From Paragonimus westermani (Eukaryota > Platyhelminthes > Trematoda > Plagiorchiida > Troglotrematidae): a stretch of DNA of 64,000 bases. The stretch is from the NCBI GenBank assembly GCA_008508345.1, contig QNGE01001238.1, positions 1 through 64,000 on the forward strand, read 5' to 3'. A model generated the notes under the pieces. The model had not been told where the DNA came from, ran no database searches, and worked only from the letters and a program-made list of their open reading frames with translations. A program made the position numbers and the translations under genes. Shown here piece after piece: positions 35,421 through 45,305 of the stretch. Within the stretch, counting starts at the first letter, position 1; the number at the start of each line of letters is the position of its first letter.

Positions 35421-35639
35421 AGCAGTCCTCTTCATCCAGAAAATCATCAGAGCATGATGCACACTTCTTGCTTTCAAAGTCCAACTTTTCTGGTTCAGTG
35501 GATTCGAACAAGAGTCATTGTGTGTGTTCATCAGGTCATTTCCTGACTTTATGTTCACTGTTACCGCTGGCATTATTCCGAAGAAATGGGGAGAAGGTTA
35601 AGGCATTCTTATAAGTCCAACGATCGACGATCTATTGTC

Positions 35640-36420
35640 ACATATTGACCAAGCAATTTAGGGGATACGCTGTGCAAGATCTTGAATTGTCTTCTCAAGT
35701 ACCTCCTAGGTCCTAACCTCATCCCTATATCTCAACTCAGACTCTCTTCAACTGTCTCGCGTGATAAACATGCACTTGTTTATGGACAGCCTATTGGACA
35801 CCAAAGGTCATTATCACGTACCAGACTTCAGTAATTTTTGCTTCTCTAAGACGCTTGACTGGATGTCCAACGACCAACTTCTGTAGAATATGGAGGGTGC
35901 GACGTTAAAGGTGATAGTTTTCACTGGATGACTCCTTCTATTAATGATAGGACCTTTCGAGCAAAAGTTACCTTTGATCTCTCCTCACCCTTACCCATCT
36001 CACCAGGTGTACCACATGGTACAGTACTAATAACAATCAGTTTCAATCCGTAGCAGTGAATTATAAGGCAGATGGTCAGTCACTGCCTTCTCCATGTGTG
36101 TAACTTCCATGACCTCTTTTCCATTTACAAGCTGCCCTCAGTACGGTCGAACAATGTCCAAAGGAATGATATCTCCTCATCCTCGACAAGTGTACATACT
36201 GATCTCTAGATGACAAACCTGACAGTCTTTGTGACCTACAGACAGTTGAGATTGCCATCAAGGAGACCTTTACAAGCGACCTAAATGTATGGCTGTCATT
36301 CAACTTGTCTTTCCTACACCACCAAGAAAATACAGTCGGAGTGAGATCCATTGTACTGTACATGATGAAAAAAAAGTTTTCTCGGACTGACAAAATGGCT
36401 TCTCAAACTCACTGTGTGGT
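35640..36420 (+). mobile_element. Decayed CR1-like LINE reverse transcriptase fragment
   Basis: The plus strand, in a frame with several stops, reads a KTLDWMSND-like motif A near 35850 and INDRTFRAKVTF then SPGVPHGTVL (motif B, GVPxGxVL) at 35940-36030. Degraded spacer and a PDSLCDLQT-like block follow near 36210. No motif C is preserved. It is probably the same element as 34160-34500, split or interrupted by the SINE at 35265-35420. Confidence 0.55.
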
Positions 36421-37823
36421 TTATGTCTAGCCACCGCTCGAATAGTCTAACTCGGTCTTATGGTCCGAAGAAAGACGTAATTGTAGTGGAGCGTGTTTAG
36501 TGAGCTACGACAAAAAAACGTTGTAGGTCGTTGGACTGTTACGTGCGTGACACTTGATGAACTTTCTGGTATTCCTCCACTGGGGTTTCGCAAGCAGCAC
36601 GCAGATCGTAATAGAACTTTTCCTCGCCTCTAAGAGGCTGAATGACTTGCTCTCATTTTCCCAAACTCTCATTTGCCTGGCAAAAGTATGGTGCGAAAGA
36701 CACGTTTTCTTCTTCTTCATATTCTCTATTGTGCCTACTTTGACAGTGTTTATGCAGAACACTATCACGCCAGATTTCCGATAATTGCTCTTCAGGAATG
36801 CTGACGCCCACGTGGTATCAGAAGAATCGCACCGACAAGCGGAGCTTGGGGCCTCAGTCGCACACCCGCATATCAAGCACTGAATTACTGAATGTAAAAT
36901 ACACACCGAGCTGCGATGAGTCTACATTTTCACAGTCACTGGGCTTGCATAGGTGCGTGGTTTCGGTACGCACAAACTAGAAAATGGGCATGGGGTCACG
37001 ATATGCCAATGTTATGCATTCATTCTACCACCCGAAGAATACCGACGCGTGGAACGCCGGTCGCCTGCATTGCCGTCTCAGCATTTCTACTGAACCGCCC
37101 CATTTATATGCTCCGCCTAGTTAACCGGTTCCTTTGCCGCTCGGTAGAGTACTTCAGCTGTGACGATTGGGGTTGCGCCCGTGGGCTTGGCCGCATCGAC
37201 ACCAAGACTGCGCATGTGTCGGTATTGTTAAGATCGTTGCCATGACACCACATGCTGCTCTCGGCCCGCCTGTTCCGTCTGTCATGTGACCTTTAGAGTT
37301 TCACAAAGCTGGATCATTTGTACCGAGCAAAACAGGAAGCGGATACCGCAAAACGAGAGGTGACATCGTTCGGTGTCCGAGCCGTATTCACAAGATAAGC
37401 TGTACCCGTGTTAAGATCGTTATTGTTAGTGTCAGTGTTAGAAGTGGAGCTGGAGTTTTTTCATGGCCGATTCGGGAAATTCTCACGTGCCTGAATGCAG
37501 CTGATAGTGTACTTGTCTTTATCCTGCACGGTAATCGATACAGCGTGAGAAAATCAGCGTTTCGACATAGCGTGGATGTATGTGGGCCTAGATAGTGCCA
37601 ACTTCCCTGAGATTAAACCAGAAACCGATTTTAAGGTTCTCAATCAACCATTTAGGTCCAGAAACCATCCACGTGAAACACGGGATGCAGACCGGTGTAT
37701 GAAATTCCCGGATTACAAAGAATGTTTTAGTCGTCAGATTTCCTTCTTGGTTTCTTTGTTATATGTGACTGTTAAAACGCTGAATTCCCTTCAACAGCTT
37801 CATCAGAGCAGAATGGGAATATA
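36421..37823. other. Intergenic, nothing recognised
   Basis: A plus-strand frame of 109 codons (36916-37245) has no domain and no copy elsewhere; I treat it as chance. Confidence 0.45.
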
Positions 37824-38212
37824 TCGCAGTATGTCGATATTTCATCTTCCCTGACCGAACGAGAAAAATGCGAATTGTATACAGCAAACAATACGGGGAC
37901 ATGCATATGTTCATTCCAAGTGGTACACTGTCAAGGCCAATTCAACCCGATGAATTGCTTCACCCACCCCGTACACGCGACGTCGGTTGGTGAGTTCCGG
38001 TTAGCGCCGATTTACAAATGGCCAGCAACTTCGGATTCTGATTGCGTGACATGTTTCGAATGAGCTAAATAGGTCAATTGGTTGATCTGTTTTCATGACG
38101 TGTTTAGCATTGGATGACGTAAGAATTCGAGCATCAGGTTTGACAGTTTCTGGTTGTTGCGAAATCGATCATTCTAACACTTTCGTGGCGTGTTCTGCTG
38201 CTCGCTAAAATA
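37824..38212 (+). repeat. Perfect inverted repeat, left arm (389 bp)
   Basis: The left arm is identical, base for base, to the reverse complement of 40469-40857. It starts TCGCAGTATGTCGAT and ends CTCGCTAAAATA. It contains an open frame of about 75 codons with six to eight Cys, ending in CVTCFE and TGA, of no recognised family. No 8-10 bp target duplication flanks the outer ends, and no transposase was found in the spacer. Confidence 0.98.
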
Positions 38213-40468
38213 AGTGCCGATCTGTTCTGGTTATGTAAACGTCAGTGCAGTCTCAGATGAACCGGTACAGAGCGTGGGAGAGGATAGTTAGATGAGCTGC
38301 GCTTTTGACTGTGTAGAGGTGGTACATTGAAGGTTCGAACCAATAGCAAAGTGCGCAACCGCATACGTACAAGATTGAATAACTTTTACTTTCTTTGCCT
38401 GGTATCATTAGCTAGGTGGATAGCTCTGAATTGAACGGTTTAAACTAACTGAGTGCATTTGTTCTTCTTGGAATGAGCCTCCACTGATTTATCGAAGTGG
38501 TCGCTTGTCAGTAGAGTTTTCTACATGAATCTTATTTTCTGTCCGCAGCTTCTCAGATGGGCAGATAACTCTGACCACATGAAACAAGGTTTCTGATCAA
38601 ACCACGCTTGTATGCCATTGCGGCAAAAATGGAAAAATTAGCATGTCAACCGTCCCCTGTTGCTTTACCATGGACAGAACGCTGTGATGCATCATAGTTA
38701 GGTCCGATAAAGAGAATAGCGAAAAAGTCAAAAATGCCATTAGACTTCCTTTTGTAGGCTAATTGTAATTTCCTAAAACTCACCTGTGAATGGTGTCAAG
38801 AAGGTTAAAACGTGAATCAAACGATACCTGATAGAAACACCATTAACACATATATAATTTTCACAGTATAATCTGAGATTTGCCGTTCAATCGGCCAGCG
38901 TTGTGCCTAACGAACTATCCATAGTCAGGACGCCTATCTGTCCTTCAAAATTGAATCTACTGTTTTATGTGCATATTAAAATGAAAACCTTGAAGAATGC
39001 GAGTGCAGTATCTATAGGCTCATTAAGGTTAGAGATGACATCGTACGACAGTTCAACTACCTCACAAGTAGGAACATTCGCAATAAAGAAATCAACGTGG
39101 CTCGAGTACATAACTTGTCAGCGAGTTCAAATAACTGCTTTTGGTAAAAGGGGGGAACAATTTACTGGAAGAGTTCAGAACGTCTTCTGCCAACCAGGAA
39201 CTTTACAGTAAGCTGAATTATTCGGAACACACCTGAGCACAAACGAGCCATCCTTATGGTTTCCTTGTGTGTTTTCTGGTGAATGATGTTCCTGTGCCAA
39301 TTGACTTCCTAAGATAAGGCCGTGTAACGACAGTATCTGGGTGTAATGAAAGTCTACTCGGTTCAGCGCTTATCCAAACCAAGACACAATAAATGATACA
39401 GTAAGAAACTAATCAAAAAGTCGCGCTAAGATACAATATCAAGATTGGATAAACAGCCTCAATGTTACACCTCCTGCTATAAACCAAACACCAATCAGCT
39501 TGCACTTTGTGACTCTGCATTTGTCATTATGACCAGCCAATGATAGATGATTTTTTCAATATTGAATTACATCTATAAATGAACTGATTACTGCTACCAG
39601 TCCGAAGTGTTTTTATAACTTAAGTTAGAGGCTCCAATTCGAGCACTATTTCGAGGGTTATTGGAAGTCTCCAGCTCCGAGTATAACACATGGATGATTT
39701 TCTAACCTGTTTTTCGAACGAACTGTTATTCTCAGTCGTTTTATCCATCATAAGCTTTCATGCGTTCTTCAAAATGGTGTTCAACTGTTATTCACACTTG
39801 ACACTGGTCATGACAGCAACGCCACAGCTTCTACTCGGCTTGAGAGATACCAAAGACTCTTTCTTACAATTCTTTCATGACCCGGTAGTGCCTCTTATTT
39901 AGTCAACACTGTTGATGGATGAGTGCTAATAAAATTTGGTTCGAAATGTCCACTATTTTTTGACGGACCTAGCCTGCCTTATTAGAAGACGTGGGCAACA
40001 TGTCCTTCACTTGAACGAATATACCGGGAATGAAGATGCGTGCGTAACTTGGTTGCGTTCATGGGTGGTATGTTCAATCTTAGGCCAAACTAGTGGCCAC
40101 ACAGCTGTATCTATTTGAACTGGGCTGACGAAAGGTTGTGTACATGGTTGAAACCACCACAGTAGCCAATCACGACAGAGAACTCTGTAAGGAACGATGA
40201 GTTTTACCACAAAAGGTTTCTCTGAAAAATTTCTCAGACTTGATGAGACGAACCAGTGACAATCCACTGAAGACTTTATCAAAGTGGCGCTGGACTTTTG
40301 CAAACTCACGAACTTGATGTTGCTTTCCGGCCATTTCTTTCAGAAAACTTGGTGACGTTGAATGTGGACTTGACCGAGGACACAACACAAAGATCAATAA
40401 GAGTCTGTTAAACTGTCACCTTTCACTGTAAAAACAGAAAATGAGCCGAAGGAAGGCAGATGTTCACC
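38213..40468. other. Spacer between the inverted-repeat arms
   Basis: 2256 bases, AT-richer than the arms, with short open frames only. It contains one copy of a dispersed repeat (39364-39690). No transposase, integrase or RT motif was seen. Confidence 0.6.
39364..39690 (+). repeat. Dispersed repeat family E, copy 1
   Basis: It aligns along its length with 60333-60705. Shared phrases include TTATCCAAACC, AAGATACAA, CCAATGA, CATCTATAAAT or its variant, GCTACCAGT versus GTTACCAGT, CAATTCGAG and CCGAGTAT. No coding potential. The termini are given by where similarity to the second copy fades. Confidence 0.75.
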
Positions 40469-40857
40469 TATTTTAGCGAGCAGCAGAACACGCCACGAAA
40501 GTGTTAGAATGATCGATTTCGCAACAACCAGAAACTGTCAAACCTGATGCTCGAATTCTTACGTCATCCAATGCTAAACACGTCATGAAAACAGATCAAC
40601 CAATTGACCTATTTAGCTCATTCGAAACATGTCACGCAATCAGAATCCGAAGTTGCTGGCCATTTGTAAATCGGCGCTAACCGGAACTCACCAACCGACG
40701 TCGCGTGTACGGGGTGGGTGAAGCAATTCATCGGGTTGAATTGGCCTTGACAGTGTACCACTTGGAATGAACATATGCATGTCCCCGTATTGTTTGCTGT
40801 ATACAATTCGCATTTTTCTCGTTCGGTCAGGGAAGATGAAATATCGACATACTGCGA
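40469..40857 (-). repeat. Perfect inverted repeat, right arm (389 bp)
   Basis: The right arm is the exact reverse complement of 37824-38212. On this side a Met codon lies just outside the repeat, so the arm reads as an 80-codon minus-strand frame (40618-40860) beginning MSQYVDISSS and ending CVTCFE. The flanking sequences of the two arms differ immediately outside and inside the repeat. Confidence 0.98.
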
Positions 40858-41275
40858 CACATTTTCTTTATACCCCTATAAATAACTCTATAGCTGCTTA
40901 CCTTGGTCCTATCATGCACTGCGTTTCACAGCGCGTCATTTAGTGCCGTGGCCTTGTCTATTTTTTCAGGCACGTTAATGGAAGGAAAAACGACCTATTC
41001 GATGCTGCTTTTGCTGTTGTTTTTGTCATTGTTGAGGCTGCTGGTTTACTTTTGCAGGCAACAGCATATACTTAACATATATTGCACGAACCCAGTGGGT
41101 ATGGCTCCTCAGGACTAGATCATTTTGTTACGGAAGTGACAGTCAAACTACAGAAGGAATGCAACCTTCGCCGTGAGCCGGAAACTACAGGGCGCTCTAT
41201 CTAGATACAAGAGGTTATGGCTTGTCGTGTATAAGTTTGTCATATTCATTATAGCAGCAGTCATATTTGAACTGA
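40858..41275. other. Intergenic, nothing recognised
   Basis: A plus-strand frame with a Leu-rich hydrophobic stretch (around 41000-41050) exists but is short and unsupported. Confidence 0.4.
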
Positions 41276-41425
41276 TTCGGACCAACGGGAGAGAAATGAC
41301 AAACAAAAAGCCTATGAAAGAAAGCGTCAGCCGCACTCACAAAATCGGGCAAAACTTCACACGATATGCAGGTGCAAACAACCGATACGTTATGAACTGC
41401 AATTCTCGTTCATAAACACGAGGGT
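41276..41425 (+). repeat. Dispersed repeat family D, copy 3
   Basis: Aligned blocks are GAAATGACAAACAAAAAGCC, AAAGCGTCAGCC and CAATTCTCGTTCATAAACAC, which correspond in order to blocks in the other family D copies. This is the most diverged of the four. Confidence 0.6.
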
Positions 41426-41844
41426 GTACGTGAGGTAAGAACGGTTTTTCGCTACAACACCATTCCTGGAGGAACAAAAGAGTGACCATCAGTTCTTTTT
41501 TTGAATACAAGGGATAATCATGTTTTGTCTGATGGCGGTCGCCACTACTGACTTAACACGTAAAGGGTAGCCACTTCATACAAAATGGTTGGACACAAAG
41601 TTTGAATTATTCAACATCCAGCGATTAATTTTGGGTTGAACGTTTTGTGTTCTAGACTGCGAACTGTACATGCTTTCAGTCTAGAGGTCGCTCGCTATAG
41701 TTGTTTCAACGCAAGAACCATTAGATTTGCAGGTAACATTCAGTTAACTTCTGCGTGTGTCCAGTGAGGAACACCTTGTCTAAGTCTCCTGAAACATTAC
41801 CACTAGTTGACTAATTCAGCAGACGGTGCTCGAGAGCATGATGT
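41426..41844. other. Intergenic, nothing recognised
   Basis: No feature supported before the 5'-truncated RTE copy 2 begins. Confidence 0.45.
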
Positions 41845-41849
41845 CTATT

Positions 41850-42420
41850 TTGCAGTCGCTGATCACATCAATGCTTTGATGATAGGCGAACCGCACGGCA
41901 TCAGCCCTCAAATGCGACTGGGTCGAGGTAAGTGTGCTACAAGTATTAGCGTTTATGGTCCAACTATGTCACACCGATGATACAAAGGACCAGTTCTATG
42001 GTCAGCTGTCCGCCACAATCCGGTCTGCGCCGGTAAGTGACCGACTGTTTGTTTTGGGTGACTTGAACGCTCGAGTTGGGCGCGACTCGTTAGCTTCGCC
42101 TAGAGTCCTCGGACCCTACGGCATTGGTTCAGTCAACGAGAACGGTGATCGTCTGTTGCACCTGTGCGCTACTCACGAGCTGGCTATTACGAACACCCGA
42201 TTCCAGTTGGATGCGAGCGACATCACGGTGTGGACTCATCCACGAAGCGGACACCACCATCTGCTTGACTACGTGATTGTGCGGCAGCGCGATACTCGTG
42301 AAGCGCGCATCACGCGAGTGACGCGCGGCGCTGAATGTAGCACGGATCATAGGCTGGTCAGGACCAAATTGTTTATTCACGTACGTAAGCTTGTTCACTG
42401 TAGATTTTCCGAACAGCGGC
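41850..42420 (+). pseudogene. RTE copy 2 endonuclease (broken)
   Basis: The open frame 41934-42548 covers DDTKDQFYGQL, VLGDLNARVGRD, TNTRFQLDASDI, HPRSGHHHLLDYVIV and TDHRLV, the central and C-terminal catalytic blocks including the TDH motif that copy 1 has lost. The preceding block, ISVYGPTM, is in another frame and ends at TGA (41978-41980). Confidence 0.85.
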
Positions 42421-42699
42421 GAAAGTTAGATGTCGAAGACTACCTTTCAACTTGCAGTAGTCGCTCGTCTGCAAAACGCTGCTGTATCCACTATCCCCGA
42501 GGGTATGTGGCAACAACTCAAGAAGCAGATCACGGCAGCAGCCACTGAGACGATCGGTGTGGAGCGCAAGAAACGCCCGGACTGGTTTAATGACAAAACC
42601 GTGGTTATCTCCAGCTTGGTACGAGAGAAGAATGTCGCGTTTGCCACATCCACAATAAACCCAGCCAATGGCGCGAGGAAGGCTACGTTCCGGACATCA

Positions 42700-44310
42700 A
42701 ACATTTACTTACTCTCGCTTCAGATTTGCTTGGGTTGCAGAGGGCGATTGGTCAACTGCGCAACGGTAAGGTTACAGGGGAGGATGGACTGCCAGGTGAG
42801 ATCCTGAAGAATGACGGATCTGCGTTGGGACACGCTCTGCTCCAGCTGACTCACTACAACTGAGAGCACGAGGCGATGCCGCAAGACTTCAAGGATGCCT
42901 TTATGTTACCCTTGTTCAAAAGTAAGGGTAGCAAGCAGTGCGCCGACAGCTACCGGGACATCACTCTTCTGAGCTGCTCAGGCAAAGTGCTTGCCAGAAT
43001 CATTCTGAACCGAATGGATTCGAACGTTTTGAAGATCAGTGTGGATTCCGGGCGAATTGGTATTTGCTGTTTGACAGCTTCAGAAGTGCCTGGAAGGGAA
43101 CCAACCTCTGAATGCCTTGTTCGTGAACTTCACCAAGGCCTTTGATTCCGTGAGCCGCGAGGTGTTGTGGACGGTGCTTGGTAAGTTTGGATGTTCAGGT
43201 AAGTTCATCAATATGGTTAGATTGTTGCACGCAAGCATGAAGGCGAAAGTGTAATCGTCTGGATCAACCTCTGATGATTTTGACCTCGTCACTGGCGTGA
43301 AGCAGGGTTGTGTTTCAGCCCCAACCCCATTGAGCGTATATTTGAGTGCCATGGTAACAGTTGCTTTGCAGGACTCTGGAGAGGACGGCGTTGAGGTCGA
43401 GTAGTAGAGGAACGGGCATCCGTTGAATATCCGACGTTTCGGCGTCCCAACACGGTTACACACGTCAACGACGCACATGCTTCTGTTAGTAGATGACAGC
43501 GCATTGCTAGCACACAGTGGAGAAGAGCTGCAACGTCTGGCTACAGCCTTTGCTTCGGCAGCATCGAAGTTTGGATTGGACATCAACACAGGTAAGACGT
43601 TTTTCGTTCTTTCAGCCTTCTCCTGGTGAAGGTGCTGCTTGTGTACCTCCCCCCGAAATCCGCATCGATGGACACACTATCGATAGCTGGGCGAATTTTC
43701 GCTACTTGGGTAGCAACTTATCGACAGATTTGTCCGTGAGTCGTGAGTTCAGAGCGCGCGTGGCGAAGGCTAGTGATGCTTTCGGACGCCTTGAAAGACG
43801 TGTCTGAAAGAACCATAGCCTGAAGGTGACTACCAAGCTGTGTGTCTACCGCTCGATGGTACTGTCTCTACTGCTGTACGGCAGTGAGACGTGGACATTG
43901 TATCAGTGGAACGTGAGCTATCTGAAACGTTTCCGTGTGCAGTGTCTGAAGCGCATCTTGGGTATTTGGTGGTCGGGCATGATTTCGAACACTGAGGGGC
44001 TGTGGCGTGCGGGCATGGACTTGATGAAAGCCATGCTGATGCTAAATCAGCTCCGTTGACTCGGTCAAGTCCTTCGGATGGGCAATGACCGTATCCCGAA
44101 GCAGTTACTGTGCGGACAAGTGAAGTCAGGTAGGTGAGAAGCGGGGATACCAGGATGTTGTGCAGGTAATTCTTTCGCGTTGTAACATTGATTTTAGATG
44201 TTAGGAAGATTTGGCGTCGAACCGGATGGCATGGAAGAATAGGATCCGGACGGACGTCCGAAAGTTCAACGAGCTGTTGTTGCGTGGCCAAGAACGGAAG
44301 CGCGCGATAC
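42700..44310 (+). pseudogene. RTE copy 2 reverse transcriptase and C-terminal region (broken)
   Basis: Segments in order: FKDAFMLPLFKSKGSK (fingers, 42890-42940), ADSYRDITLLSC (42945-42980), FTKAFDSV motif A (about 43130), GVKQGC motif B (about 43300), LLLVDDSALLAHS motif C (about 43480, Val for the usual Ala), FRYLGSNLSTDLS (43690-43740), LLLYGSETWTL (43865-43900) and KRILGIWW (43950-43975). Several stops lie between. The order and spacing fit an RTE ORF2. Confidence 0.85.
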
Positions 44311-44344
44311 GCAAGTAAACCATCGGTGCGATAGGTCGCGGTAA

Positions 44345-44420
44345 CGTGACTATGTGGTGTTGCGATGTATGCGACCGCGAATGCGTTGGCTGTTTGGGAT
44401 TAGTAGGTCACCAAAAGTAC
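44345..44420 (+). pseudogene. C-terminal zinc-finger remnant of the RTE ORF
   Basis: The frame reads WCCDVCDRECVGCLGLVGHQ, a CxxC...L...H pattern typical of a C2H2-like finger at the end of some flatworm RTE polyproteins; the second His is lost. Copy 3 has a corresponding HCDECSCGC...DHL at about 61000-61050. Confidence 0.6.
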
Positions 44421-45139
44421 TCATAGTACACTGTTGACAAAGAAACACGAGTACGTTAAGCTCAGGTCAGGTAGGTCATATTAGTATATCCACTCTGCCT
44501 CTGTTAATGACTGCGTCGGTCATGAGCCTGGTCGTTTGGCAATTGATCCGCTCCTCTTTTCAGAAACTTGCGTGTCTGTAATCTTCCACCTATTTATTTC
44601 TTCAGCTTTGTTGGCGTACTGTGTGATGAATGGTCTGCCTGATTCCTCGTAGTTCAGTGTGAATTTTGTTTTTCATCCTTATCTTCTCTTGGATGCACCA
44701 ACCTGCACACCTATACTGTAAGGCTTCTTGCATTACATTTTACATATCCTTCTCCTTAGTTCAGATCTCGTCACTGTAGTCTCTCTCTGTTTAGTTTCCG
44801 GGAGACAAGGGTTTCCTTCCCCTGCTATTCAATCAGCTGGCTAACCAGCATTGGCTGGCTGGACACAAAGACCCCACCCGCACATCTCCCGGTCTTATTC
44901 CTTCGAGTTTACACTGGATATGTGGTGTGTGAGTGAAACCGCGGGTAGTGCGGCGCAAGCCAATTGCGGTGATGGTTAAGTGCAGGCGTCCTTTTGCTTC
45001 GGCCACTGTGACAGGCTAATCCGAATCGAAAGCCGTCAACCGGTTTTTGACCAGCTTGGAGGCGCAGTTATTCGACTATATATTAAAATATAGGCGATAG
45101 CCCAAAGCGGATGGGTCACGGGTAACACGAGAGGTCAAA

Positions 45140-45305
45140 CGAGACAGCAATGAGCGAAGTCGATCCAACGGCGGAAAATGACGTGCAAAAACCTACGACA
45201 GAAAACGTCAGCCAAACGGGCAGAATCTGACAGAAATACGTTCAAATGAATCCATCTGGGTTATTGACTGAAACTCCGGTTGATAAATACGAACGTACGA
45301 GCGTC
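45140..45305 (+). repeat. Dispersed repeat family D, copy 4
   Basis: It matches the other copies in ACGACAGAAAACGTCAGCCA, CAGAAATACGTTC and ACTCCGGTTGATAAATACG. It begins shortly after the end of RTE copy 2. Confidence 0.65.

Larger units (their letters stand above)
41845..45055 (+). mobile_element. RTE-like non-LTR retrotransposon, copy 2 (5'-truncated, most complete ORF)
   Basis: Homology to copy 1 starts at TTTTGCAGTCGCTGATCACA, so the first part of the endonuclease is missing, as in ordinary 5' truncation of LINEs. Order on the plus strand: endonuclease 41850-42420, connecting region 42430-42700, RT 42700-43625, thumb and C-terminal domain 43640-44300, zinc-finger remnant 44345-44420, and 3' UTR to about 45055 with the GGCCACTGTGACAGGCTAAT box also present in copy 1. 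Frameshifts and stops interrupt the ORF at least six times. It stands in the intergenic region between the two genes. No poly(A) tail or target duplication was identified. Confidence 0.85.

Noticed and set aside
36916..37245. 109-codon plus-strand frame
   Set aside because: No domain, no copy elsewhere, no splice support.
37790..37850. Hammerhead-like CTGATGAAG on the minus strand
   Set aside because: The core is followed by GAAGG without a stem II; it does not fit a hammerhead.
37824..40857. MULE-type DNA transposon
   Set aside because: Long inverted repeats fit, but no flanking 8-10 bp duplication and no transposase motif were found.
43080..43589. 169-codon minus-strand frame
   Set aside because: It is the antisense shadow of the RTE copy 2 reverse transcriptase.
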